From contig JACONQ010000012.1 in the NCBI GenBank assembly GCA_014281115.1, positions 496,001-560,000 on the forward strand: DNA of 64,000 nt, in the 5' to 3' direction. Below are positions 45,520-57,541 of this stretch, one piece after another. Source of the DNA: Laburnicola sp. R22_1 (Eukaryota; Ascomycota; Dothideomycetes; Pleosporales; Didymosphaeriaceae). The first letter of the stretch is position 1; each line of letters starts with the position of its first letter. A program made the translations under genes and the position numbers. The notes below the pieces were generated by a model. The model worked only from the letters and a program-made list of their open reading frames with translations. It did not search any database and was not told the DNA's origin.

Positions 45520-47140
45520 TAGGCTTGCCGCAGCATCTATAGCGCTATTAAGCAGATTCGCCTCTATTAGCGCGCACCCTCTTCTTCGCCTTTTGCCCAT
45601 TACTGCGCGCTCTAAACTCCTTTAGAGTGGCCAGCTGCTGGCCCTCTTTAGCTATAAGGACTCCTTTACGCTGTACTCGCTTTCTTTTATATAATTTACG
45701 TTGCGTGGCGGCCTTATTAGCAGCTTAAAGTTTAGCGTTGCGTTTAGTTATTAACACTAAAGAATGCCCTATTAGTATTAGCTTAGCGCCTTTAATGAGA
45801 TTTTTTACCGCCTTAACTATATAAGTTAGAAAACTATCTATATACCTTTAAATCCTCTGCTTAACTAAGTGTTAATTACAACCTAAGTTTTATACTATTT
45901 CGCGGAGTTTACAACTCCTATATACTATTGCGAATAGTACAAAGTAAAGGCGTATATAGGCGGATATTAAGCTGCGATATTATAACTTCTAGATTGTGAG
46001 GCACTAGGCCAGCATCTTAAAAGCCTTCTTTAATATTACTTTTAGTAATTAAAGCCTTAAAAGCAGTAATAAAGCAAGGTAGAAACTTAATTTTAGTGAT
46101 GTGCGTAATGTGGTTACGCATTAGATTCTTGGCTTAGCGCCTATACGCCTTCTTTAACGGCGCAAAACAACCTATATTAAGTGGCTATAAGAGGTGCGAT
46201 AAATATAAAGGCATACAGAGAATAATAATATTACTCTTTTTATAGTAATCCTAGAATTTAAGCGAGTTATGACTTTTATAGCTATTAATAATAAGTAAAC
46301 GTGCTTTACTAGTAGTACGCCTCTTTGTATACTTATTAAAGTGCTTTAGCTATTATACACTAAGCTTATTTATTATCTAGCCTTTATTAGAGACTATAAT
46401 AACCTAATTATAAGGTAGATCCTTCTCCTTATACTAGGCGGAGAGGTGATGCTTGCCCCCAAAGATAATAAAGGGTGGGATCCACTACCCTATTACGTTA
46501 ATGCCTTAGATGACTATTGTCCACTCTCTATTGCTCTGCTGTATTTGCTTTGGCTATTCTTAACGCTTAGAGTCTATAACTATTACTTTAGTTAATATTA
46601 TGCCTATTATAAAGCTAGACTTGTCGAAATTATAGGTGTCCTTATTTAGAATACTATACTTGGCCTTTATATTCTTTACAAGCCAGAACTAGCCTTATAT
46701 TACCTTAGAATCCTCCTAGAGGGCTCTCTTATAGTTGTACTTTTAATTAAACTTAACTTAAAGCTTTGGCTAGCACTTAACAAAGTTATAAGGCTACCTC
46801 TAGCTAACTAGCTTATAGTGGCGTGTAGCTAGTAAAGAATCGGCTATATCTTTTATGGCATTAAGCAGGGGCAGAAATTCTCGCGCATCTAGGTTAAGTA
46901 TATACTAAACAATTACCTACTCCTCTCTTATAGTAAGTCTTATTTTATTAGGTGCGCAATTGTGTCTAAATGTCTTTCTAGCACGTTAGTTGCTAAGTGT
47001 ACTTTAAGAGACGTTATAAAGGGCTGCAGCGCGTCGCTAAGAGAGTGTCGCGTCTTATTTAATAGCCTGGATCGCAAGCTATATACGCGCTTCTTTTAAC
47101 GCTAGTAGTTTATTATATAGTTAAGGCATCGCATTATACT
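45520..47140 (-). pseudogene. Fot1/pogo transposase, inactivated
   Basis: Minus-strand peptides match the family in order. The N-terminal DNA-binding part has NLDAREF-like sequence near 46.9 kb and FVKRQPKL. The DDE catalytic core has PKQIQQSNREWTIVI, WIPPFIIFGGKHHLS, WLKHFNKYTK, then LLIINSHKSH where Asp of the usual LLILDGHxSH is lost. LCMPLY, HLLQPLNIGCFAPLKKAY and a basic C-terminus (KRKRVQRKG) follow. Many TAA/TAG codons interrupt it. The Asp-to-Asn and Gly-to-Ser changes fit G-to-A mutation. Confidence 0.88.
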
Positions 47141-47156
47141 ATTGCTAATAGTATAT

Positions 47157-47219
47157 TTTGGTGGGGTCTTGGCAAAGTAATCGACTTAATAGAATAATCG
47201 ACTCGAGTACAAAGTACGT
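47157..47219 (-). repeat. Right terminal inverted repeat of the pogo-type element
   Basis: Reverse complement of the left arm, ending CTCGAGTACAAAGTACGT before the TA duplication. Confidence 0.9.
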
Positions 47220-47751
47220 TAGTAATTTATTTGCCACATAACTTATATTATGCTGCCATACTATTAGCAATATTAGAAGGTGTTTAACTTTTATAATACT
47301 AATCCTAAGTATTTTAGTTAGTATTATCCTTATTATTGTCCTTTTTATTATATATATATAGGCGCGTAACTACCCACCCTATAGAAAGCGCGTTATTTAG
47401 TTAAGAGAAGACTATTATAAATAGTAACCTTAAGATCTTAGGCGATAATATACTCTATGTGAAAGGGTAAATAAACACTTAATTTAGTTATAGATTTTTA
47501 TACTTTATATATAGGTCGCGTTACATTCTTATCTTTAACTTTAACTTTAACTTTAGTATCTATAGACTATAGTACACTATAATTAACTACCTTATTATTA
47601 GTATAAGGGGCCGATTTGCACGTGCTAACAAATAGTTTCTAGTCTAACCTATTTTACTACTTTACCTTTTTTTAATATATTTTTAGCACACTAGTAGCTT
47701 TCCCTTATAGCGTTGTACTGTACACTAAAAAGTCTGCGATATTTCTCTTCT
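47220..47751. other. Unidentified AT-rich tract
   Basis: About 530 bp right of the pogo-type element. A CTTTAACTTTAACTTTAACTT run lies near 47.54 kb. It could be the 3' end of the interrupted gypsy element, but I found no matching 5' LTR. Confidence 0.35.
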
Positions 47752-47940
47752 AGATAAAAACAAAATATTTATAAAAACTAAATATTTAAAAAAACTAAAT
47801 ATTTATAGAAACTAAATATTTATAGGAACTAAAACTTTTTATAAATAAAATATTTATATAAATAAAGTATTTCTATAAGTAAAATATTTATATAAATAAA
47901 AATATTTATTTAAATAATAATATTTATAGAAACTAAATTA
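47752..47940. repeat. AAATATTT-based AT tandem array
   Basis: About ten repeats of a 15-18-bp unit built on ACTAAATATTTATARAA, later drifting to AATAAAATATTTATATA. The core AAATATTT is self-complementary, so each unit is a small palindrome. Almost no G or C. Confidence 0.85.
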
Positions 47941-50770
47941 AGTTACGCCCTGCCAAATCTAGACTATACGCCTTATTTAGTTTTACTTATAGGATATGCC
48001 GCCAGGCAAAGGTGTCGAAACTTTCTACCTTATTAAGGTATAGCGAAAACAACTAGAGCTTAAAAGTTATTCTCTTGCTTCTACTAGGATAAATAAAGTA
48101 AGATATTACCTTTCTAATATTAAATATAGCAATTATCTACCTAAGGGGAAGAGGCATAGTCTATTACAAACTTCTAGACAATAGGGCTAAAGAACAAGGA
48201 CATCGCAACAAGTAATATTATTTTAGCCATAGCTACTATATTATCCCTAGATAGATAAGTAGAAGATAAGGTAGAAGGAAATATATAAATACTTTCTAGA
48301 TTAGTTATCTAGTATAATAAAGGTATGCTACTATATATTATATAAGAAAGACTAATAATAGTATTATGTAATAGCTTAAGTAGGGGCTTAGTAAGACAGT
48401 TATAAATAATTGCGCAAGCCTTAAGGAACTTTTAATAGATATTACCCTTAAAAATAGCCTATAGTCTAGTTTAGAGTAATTAAAAACTCACTATTACTAT
48501 ATTTATATAAAAATATTAATATTCTATAATAAACTTATTACTTCTTATAATGCATATCTTAAATATATTCGCCTACTAGAGCGCAAGCTTACTAGCTATG
48601 CCCATAGCCACTATATAGCGTAACCCTATCTATAAGAAGTACTAGCGTGTTAAACCTTATACCTAGGGAAAGCGTATATGTTACTAGTTTAACCTATCTA
48701 CTTAACTAAGACTAAAATAATGCCTTTAGCCTACTAGGTAGTTATATTAATAGTCGCTAGTATATAGTGCAAGCTATGCATTTAGTAATTAGCTCTATTT
48801 TATTATTAAACTAGTCTGTCTTCTAGCTACAGCCTTCCTTAAGTGCTAGGTAGTCTTATATGCGGAGGCATAGGGTATATATATACTATAGGGTTATAGA
48901 GAAGATTAGCAATACCTATAATACTCTCTAGCTCTAACTCTTACTATTATTCTCTCTACTAACTAAAAAAAAGACCTAATTAGACCCACTACGTCCCTAT
49001 ACTTCTTAAGTCTAACAGCGCTAATTTCTAGACTAAGCCGCAGCGAGCTCTAGTCTTAGCTCGTCTTATTAGAGAGAAATATAATGTAATAGGAAAGATA
49101 TAAGATAAGATAGAGTGTGGTAGACACTTTAGTAAGTAGGTTTAACTAAGCGCTACTAGTAAAAACGCTATTATTACAAGCGTATACAAAGGGCAAAAAG
49201 GCTTTATATGCCTTTAGTAATATAGCTATTATATAGTTAAATAACTAGCGGCTTCTTATATAAGTACTGCAATTGTTAGAGCTATAGAGAGGTGCTTTAG
49301 TATAACTTTTAATAGTTATAAGGAATTTAGATTATTAATATTTATAAGAGATAACTATTAGTAGAGCTATGGTAGTAGCTATATATAGCACTTTTCTCTT
49401 TAGATATATCTATAAACTATTGCCTCCTTAACTTATTAAGAAGGCGCTCGAATTTTCGGCAGAATAAAGGTCTTTTAAAAGTGGTTGTTGTTACTAGCTA
49501 GGGCGGCAGCGCTAAGGCGTTTTAAGCACAGTTTCCTCTAGCTATAAGTAGGTAATATTATTAGCGGATCTAACTAGGTTTTCTTAAATGGGACCTACTG
49601 CGGATACTAAAATAGAACCCTTAACTAGCTTAGTTTAGGCAATACTATTCTATTTATATATTGTAATAATATTTTTCTCTAAAGAGTTCTTAGTGTTAAT
49701 AAAGTTAGGTATAGTAAGTACTTAAAACGGGCATAGATAAATACTAAGGATTTATTAGTGCTAATCTTTTAAGGCGCTAGCTAGCTTATCTAGAATAGGT
49801 CTAAAGAATTCTCCTAGTACCTATTCTCTTTTTTATCTATTCTATATATTAGTAAATTCCTATATAACTTAAGTAATTAAAAAATTCCATATATAAAATC
49901 TATACTTAGCCTCTTAAACTAATCTAGATTCGGGCCTAGAATATATATACTACTCCTCCCTAATACTAGATCCTTACGCAGATATATATAGTAGATAGAA
50001 TACTTATATCTAATAATAATAAGCGTAGGCTTAACTATTATTATTAGTTTAAATAGAGTTTGCGTAATTTGTGCAAGCTTCTACTTTTTATATAAGAATA
50101 TAGTAATCTATATACTTATCTAGAGCTTCGCCTCTGTATAGTCTCTATATACGGATTTAACCTTAAAGCTAAAAAGGAGAGCACTCCACTTTGTAAATAT
50201 ATTAAAAGTGTATCTAATTTCTTTATTATTTATAGTATCTAGTCTTCTATAGAGGGCTAAGATATTAAAGTGGCAATGTAAGTATAAGAGGACATAGTTG
50301 GTTTTGCGGTCTATAAGTTTGCGACGTCTAGAGTCGCTTAGAGAGGGGGCGGCAATTATAGAGAGGTAGAGAGAATTAATAGACTATAATTAACTAGACA
50401 TATAGTAAGTTAGCTATGTGTTAAAGAAATTAGAGAATAGCGCATATACACACTCTAGAACTACTATTTATTATTACTATACAATTCTATTGCTAAATAA
50501 ACTAGAGGACGCACTATATTATTACACTATATATTTTTATCTTAGCTACTATCTTTGCAATTACGCGCATTAAGAAAAATCTTCTTAGCTTTATTTTATG
50601 TAGTCAATAGCTCCTTAGTAGAACGTGTATTATTATAGTTGAAGTTGGCTAGTTTAGTAGTTTAGTAGCCTACTTTAGAATTGTTCTTAATAATATACTA
50701 AATATATAAGAATTAGACTTATAAAAATTAAGTTAATTATATATACGTCTTTTTTTGTCATTACCATTTT
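47941..50770. other. Unidentified RIP-degraded tract
   Basis: About 2.8 kb. A plus frame from ATG 47997 (MPPGKGVETFYLIKV) is followed by many TAA/TAG stops but remains peptide-like for several hundred bases, suggesting an old gene or transposon. The minus strand at about 49.4-50.35 kb also has long open runs with basic character. I recognise no family in either. Confidence 0.35.
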
Positions 50771-50772
50771 CA

Positions 50773-50874
50773 CGCTCTTTTTAATTACTAAGCAGAGGGC
50801 TCTGCTTTTTTTGTCATATTATTTAAGATGAAAGCCTTTATCGTGCTACCCCTAGGTAGTTAATTTAACGCCAC
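50773..50874 (+). repeat. 107-bp repeat, copy in AT-rich DNA
   Basis: CGCTCTTTTTAATTACTAAG to GGTAGTTAATTTAACGCCACA. Very close to the copy at 28209, with mostly G/C-to-A/T differences. No matching flanking duplication is seen here. Confidence 0.75.
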
Positions 50875-52859
50875 ATATATTCGTACTTATAAGCCCTAAG
50901 GAATAAAGCCAAAGTCTATACCCTTAGTAGGCTAGTTACTAAGTTATTTAGTATACTCTAGTAGTGTCTTCTTTAGGCTATTAAGGCTCTCTACTAGTAC
51001 TAGTAGATATACACTTCTTAGTATAATTAGCGTCTTATATATTAGGCTTAATAAACATTTTAGACTTAAGGAAACATAACTAGCAAGAGGGCTAAATATA
51101 TTCCTTTAGTTTAAAGCTAGTAGAGTTTTGCTTCTAAGCTACAACGCGCTTTATTCAGGCTAAATATTATTAGTATTATTAGTCCTTTGCCGCTTTGGGC
51201 TATTGCTATAATATAAGCTAGAGGCGGACGTATTTATAAGGAGAGACATGGCGCGCTTTTGCTTTAAGAAAGGAGGACGCGGCTTTAAGTTGTTATTAGG
51301 TAGAGCAGTAAGTAGGAGACAGAATTTAGGCATAAAAGCAACCCACGCACTAATACGATTATACTAAGGTATATAAGAACTTTCTAAGACTATTATTATA
51401 GGTATACAAGTTAGTAAATGCCTATTATTTAACACTAGGGCGCTTATTATTATACAACTTAGCACTAATATACATTAAAGCCAAGGCGTACTAATTAGTT
51501 AATTATTACGTATACTATATTTTATATAATTTATCTAAATAGGGAGTGGCATTCTTTAGCAATATAAGGGAGACTACTTAGTGCTAGCCCAGCAACACTT
51601 CTACATCTAAGAGCTAGTAATCTTCTTTTATTTACTTTAACTATAATGTGTTTAGTAACACACTACCTAATAGCGTATTTATAGTATTAAGAGAGGGGTA
51701 TGTTGACCTTAGACACTCTTTTCTTTACTTTTAATTACTTATATATAGTAGAACGCAATTGCTAAGTTAGCTAGCGTATAGCCCACTAAGATAAATATAG
51801 GCTACTGCTAAATATAGCTCTCTACATAGCTAGTATTCTAACGCCACTTAGTTGCCTATATTCTTGACTTTCTCTATTTTCCTTCTAAAAATAGACCTTC
51901 ACAATCCTATAGCTAAAGCGGTTTAGCCATCCTTTCTACTAGCGGTAGCAAGATTATATATCGCTAAAGTACTTATTACTACTATATTCTACTTATAAAT
52001 AAGTTTCTAAAATATACTTTTATATCTGTAAAATAGAGCTTAAAAGTATAGTAAATCCTAGCTAATATAAACAATATTTATATCAAACCTATTATATCTG
52101 CTAAGCGAAATATTACTTTATATAAAGTATTAATAGACACTCTTATTATAAATAATAGAGCGCTGGTAAATATTTGTTCGTTGCTTAAAAATAACTAAAA
52201 AGTAGGATTCCTTTTACAATTTTTAAATCTAGGATAAGAAAGTAGTTTTAAAAAGAAAGAAAACTGCCTAATATAATATTAACCTATGTAAAATTAAGAT
52301 TATAGCTCTCTAATCTAAGAATATAACATAACACTTGTATCTAATAATTATTTTACCTTTCTAAAGTTGTATAATCCTCCTCTCTAAATTATTCTAATAA
52401 CATTTTACAATAGCATCTTTCCCCGCAATATTCTCTAATACTTTATAGATTATGTTTATTATAAACTTTACTAAAAAAGTATTAATAGTGTCTTTAAGCC
52501 TATAACTAGTAGAGTATCTATAACCTATATGCGTACATAATCTATAAAGCGCTTCTATATAACTTTATAATATAAGCTAAGAATATTATAAGTTTTAAGA
52601 ATAGTATAATCTGTATTACTTAATAAATACTCTTAAATAATATTATTTAGGCGAACTACCTTACTAAGTTAGTAGTGTATAATTACGCAATCTTGTAAAC
52701 GTAAGCAAAGATACTACTAGTGGCTAGAATATAAATAAGTGTTCTATATTAAATTAAAATAGAGAAATGCCTATAGTTTCTTAAGAGTTTTGTTAAAATA
52801 GTAATTATATATAGTAGGTGTTCTACCGTTAATAATGTCGCCGTGCAAACCGTCGACGA
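50875..52859. other. Unidentified RIP-degraded tract
   Basis: About 2 kb. Plus-frame peptides such as DMARFCFKKGGRGFKLLLGR near 51.25 kb and LIDTLIINNRALVNICS near 52.13 kb stand out. The second is weakly like a retroelement aspartic-protease start. It ends at repeat E copy 2, so it may be a degraded LTR element body. Confidence 0.3.
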
Positions 52860-53012
52860 CAAAATTATCGTTATTTTGTATATATTTTGTTACTATCACT
52901 ATGTGCTAGGTGCTGGATTTTAGTGCCTCCTATTTTACTCCTCTCTGTGTATGGTGCGGATTCAACCTTGGTTAGAATCTTAACACGACGAAGATCTTTA
53001 ATATAGTAGGTA
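52860..53012 (+). repeat. Repeat E, copy 2
   Basis: Matches 39018-39165, including TAGTGCCTCCTATTTTACTC and CACGACGAAGATCTTTAATA. It retains a few more G/C bases than copy 1. Confidence 0.65.
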
Positions 53013-56000
53013 TTCTGTCTAGCTTAATAAAAAGAAGAAATTCTATCTAAGATATTACAATCTAATATATCTTAGCTATATTATCTAAGAGATAAATTCT
53101 AATTTTATTTTGTATGCAATTGTTTAGCGTGATATAATCTAAGACAGCTAGAATAAAAGAGTGCACTACTAATTTAATATTACTAATATATCCTAAGGCG
53201 AGGTTACGCTATTTAGTTGCCTGCTGCTTTATAGTAACGCTTAAGAGAAATGCATTAAAAGTTTCTAATTCGAATTTTCTTAACTTGCGGTATTCCTTCT
53301 TAAGCTAAAGAAAGATTTTCTTAGACTTTTGAAGCAATACTCTTATGTTCTTAGAAATTATTATCCATATCTATTCTATTATTAGAACGATTAATTATAA
53401 TGGGTTCGCCTCTATTATTATTAATAATAATTAATTTAGAGAGTTCCTTGCTATAAATTAATATAGGCAGATCTAATCTATTTGTTAGTAATATTTCTAT
53501 CCAAAGAAGGCAAATAAGATATCTAAACTTCTCTATATTATACTTTGTCTACTATAGCTTGCTTCTTAGTAGCGTAAAGCTATGTATAGTACTACTAAGG
53601 TTGTTTTTATGTCTACACGGCACTTGCTTAAACCTATAGAGGCAATATAACTATTATAATTACTAGCTATTAATTTATTATCTTTAATAGGCAGACTATT
53701 AACGCGAAGACTAAGATTACGCATTATAGCCTAGGTGCTAGTTTTCTAAGCGTTTATTAGTTTTTTTAGCTTAGTTGTGGGTACAACTTAGTAAGGGGAC
53801 TCTGCGAGCTAAAGAGACTCCTCTGCTATCTATAATTAATTATTATCTCTTACTTTGTACTTCTTCTTAGAGGTTAAGATAATTATAGCTTTTGCATAAC
53901 TTAGTTTAGATATCTTATACACTAAGGTTAATGCTATAGTATAATTAGCTTCTATATAACTTACTTCTAATAGTGTAGACTCTTTTACTTCTATTTGCAA
54001 AGTAGTAAACACTATAGAATGCTTTAGAAGATATGGCGCTATAGTCTAGCTAGTATATTTATTAGCTTGTCTTACGTTAACAACCTCTATTGTGTATAGG
54101 GCATTTACTACTTATGTCTCCATAGTGCTATTTTTAGATAATGTCTTTCTAAAGCTTAAATTGTTATCTTCTTTAGCATCTAGAAAAGAGTTAGGGTTTA
54201 ATATATTTATAGTCTAGATCTTTCTTTAGTATCTATATAAAGCATTATAATTAAACTTTGCTAATATACCTAGTCTATTTTATTAGCCTACTTATAGTGT
54301 AGCATTGTTAGAGTTAGAAATGTAGAACCCTTAATAGTAAATAGAAGAATAGCTTATAAAGCTAAAGGTAGGAGTATATATAGTAGTATAGACTTAGAGT
54401 AGGATAAGCTTATAAAAGCCTTATATATATTATCTCTTACCGCCAGAAATACTAGCCTATATCTTAATACTAGGATTCTAAGACTACTCTAGTAGCAATT
54501 TATAGATAGTAGGTTATATAAGCTATACATATAAAGAGTGGCAAGTTTATTTTAATTAACTAGCTTAGGAGGTCCTATTATAATGTATACCCCTTCTTCT
54601 TATCTATTACTACTATAATTTATAGTAATAACTTGCCTAGAAGATATAAGAGTATTAGTAGAGATAACCTAAAGCCCCCTATCTACCTTCTTTTTAGGAT
54701 TTCTTCGTCCCTTCTAGCTCCCCTATCTATAACACTAAAGTTTAATTCTACTCTATCTATACTTGCCTTAATACTTAACTAATTGTTTTTAAAATATCTC
54801 AGATTTATACCATTTTAGAGTAACTAACTCTAAGTAAAAAGACACTATAAAAGAAGCTCTAGGATTTATATTTAGTATTATGCCTCTACTAACTATAGTA
54901 AGCATGTCTATAATAACTAGCCCACCTTATCTTATTATGTATAAAGATTACAATATAAGTAACTATAGGTAATATCTTGCCTATATATCTAAAGTTTTAA
55001 ACCGCCTTTTTTATTAGTGGCGGTGTGCATATTATAGCGGTAATAGTTATATAATATTAAGCCGCTATACTATCCTAATCTATTAGGAACTTTATTGCTG
55101 CGAGGCAGACAGAATATAGCTAGAAAGTAAGGCTAGAGGTGTCTCTAAACCTATTAGAAACTATATTACTGCTAGAAGGAAAGGCATAGCTATAATGTAT
55201 ACCTAGAAAAAATAATAGATTTTAGTCTATCTTGCATAATTAAAACACTAATAGGCTAACTAGCTTTTTATAAAAATAGGGCGCTATTTCCTATAAGATT
55301 AATGCCTCTAACCTAATACTTCTACTTAAAGAAATAAAGATGTAAAAAGCCATTTTAAAAGGAGGGCAGCTACTAAAGCTATTCTTAGGATAAGACATAG
55401 CTATTAACTGTCTGTAGAATATAGTATAGAAAGGGACATCCTAGCGTAGTATAAAGAATATGTCCAGACGCTATTTTATAGTAGCGTCTATACTATTAGT
55501 GCTTAGAAGTGCTATAATAGTGGCGAGTACTACTAAGCTATAAGGAAGTAGGCTGTTTCACTTCTAATTAGCACTTCTAGAACCTAGTACAAGGTTGTAG
55601 GAAAGCTATAGATAAAATATAGGAGTATAGTAGGTTTAATAGTAACTACTAGCCCTTTTTATAAAAGGCCTACGCTAGGATAACCTATTATATTGCGTTA
55701 ATTTGTAGTTAGCTAGACAAAGTTATCCTTTCTTATAAGCTTATAATAGGTTATAGGCTAGTTAGACTAGGCAGACGTATAGCTTCCTCCTAATTCTAAG
55801 ATAAGTAACGCTTAAGGCTATGCACACAAATAGCCATTAACGCTACTACTTAGGTAAGAATATAAGCCTGTCTAGATAAGAGTAGGTTATTTTAGGGGTT
55901 AAGATATACTAGAATAATAGTCTAGTAGATCTTATAAATTCGCACATTAGTAAGCGCTAGACTATATAAAATAATCGTCCTAAGAATCTAAAAGAACGCT

Positions 56001-57474
56001 GCTACTATATTAGCCACAATAAATTATAGTAGCATATATACACGTTTAGGAATAGGGTGTCTAATAGCCCTATAGATTTATTGAGCCTTATGCTATTATG
56101 CGCACAATATAATAGACGCTATAGCAATATAAGAGAGTAGTGCACACTTATACACTATGTTGTCTTTGTCTATAATTAGAAGAATAAATAAAGAGAGAGG
56201 AAAGATCTTATACTATCTAAAAAAGGCTATACTAGATACTATCCACGCAATACTACTATAGACTAGCTATATTACCCTATACAAATTTTAAATGCTATAA
56301 AGTGTTTAGAAGAGCTACTTATAGTATAAGTTTATAAACTAATTATTAGTAGGAAGTACGCTTATATTCGTGCTAATAAATAGCTAAAGAGTAAATAGAA
56401 TAACTAGTTAAGCTAATAAGGCTTAGTGTCTATAGTAAAGGCAATTATAATAGCGACTATGCTAGCTATTAATAAGCTAGCTTAATAGATACTAAAGAGG
56501 AAAGTTAAGGTTCTTTCCTAAACGCGCGCGTGTCTATTCTTCCTAAGCTGGAAGGCATCCTAGAATAAGAGTATAACGCTTAGTAGAAGTCTACTAATAA
56601 AGTAAAGAAGAAAGCTAATATAAAGGATAAGGACCATAATAGAGAAGTAATAATCTAGGGAGTGTTAGATGTAAAGACTACTCCTTATCTTCTAAACTTT
56701 TAATATTACCTTCTCTGTTTAGCACCTTACTATAAGCTGTGCTATATAATAAGACTTTATAGATATCTCTAAGCTCTTAAGGATCCTATTATATATTAGC
56801 GTATAGATCTATTAAGGTACTAAGCACTATGTCTCTTAACCTATCCTTAGGAGGTAATAGGGCCTAAGTATGTAGTTCTGCTAATATGCTCCCTAGTGTG
56901 GATAAGATATTTAAGCCTTAATTCTAGCAGCACTAATATATATATAACTAAAGACGTGTGTATTCTAAGCGTCTATATAACTTATAAAAGCCTATACTTA
57001 GAGCTGCTTTAGAATCTAAAGGGCTTTAACTATAGCTTATTACTTTACTATTTAGCACTCTATATAAATCTCCCCTTACTAGCTAAAGGTGTAGCTAGCG
57101 CTAGCAATACTATTGCATGCCTATTTCTTATAATAGTAAGGTAAAGTGGGTAGAGGAGGCATTGCTGCGTTTCTATTTAGCTGCCTGTATTCTTGTTACA
57201 CTTCTTACTAACCTAGAAGGGTCTGGGAGGCGTAAGGGGACGCATAAATAGAAAGATATATAGTGGACGCTGTGTCTATAAGGAAGTATAGTGTGTCTTG
57301 CTTTTTTAGCTGCTATAGTAGAGGATAAGGACTTATTTGTTGCTCTATTTTGTCTGCTTTATTACCCTACTCTATTTACGCTATATTTCTATCTAATTGT
57401 TTACTATAATCTTTGTATAAAGTCTAACTAATTTCCTTACTATTATTAAGGATAACACGTTCTACAAAGTATAC
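53013..57474. other. Unidentified RIP-degraded tract
   Basis: About 4.5 kb, TA-dense, with no family recognised. Plus-strand hydrophobic runs (for example LLRFYLAACILVTLLTNLEG and FLAAIVEDKDLFVALFCLL near 57.15-57.35 kb) suggest a former membrane protein. A long plus frame at 55.4-56.6 kb keeps peptide-like composition between stops. Confidence 0.3.
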
Positions 57475-57541
57475 AGAGAGAAAGATAGAGAAAAAGATAG
57501 TAAGAAAGATAGAAAGAAAGTTAGAGAGAAAGATAGAGAGA
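57475..57541 (+). repeat. Purine microsatellite, GAAAGATA-type
   Basis: Degenerate repeats of AGAGAGAAAGATAG and variants over 67 bp; all-purine apart from the T positions. Confidence 0.85.

Larger units (their letters stand above)
45342..47219 (-). mobile_element. Fot1/pogo-type DNA transposon (Tc1/mariner superfamily), degraded
   Basis: 1,878 bp with terminal inverted repeats of about 63 bp starting ACGTACTTTGYACTCGAGTC and running through ATTCTATTAAG to GCCAAGACCCCAC. It is flanked by TA on both sides (45340-45341 and 47220-47221), the duplication this superfamily makes. Size and TIR length suit Fot1-like elements. The inside encodes a broken transposase on the minus strand. Confidence 0.92.

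Noticed and set aside
39588..47290. Repeat D copy 2 as the 5' LTR of the gypsy element
   Set aside because: No matching copy was found after the gypsy coding region on either side of the pogo-type element.
47220..47290. End of the gypsy polyprotein resuming after the pogo-type insertion
   Set aside because: The best-looking peptide there is out of register with the pol frame once the insertion is removed.
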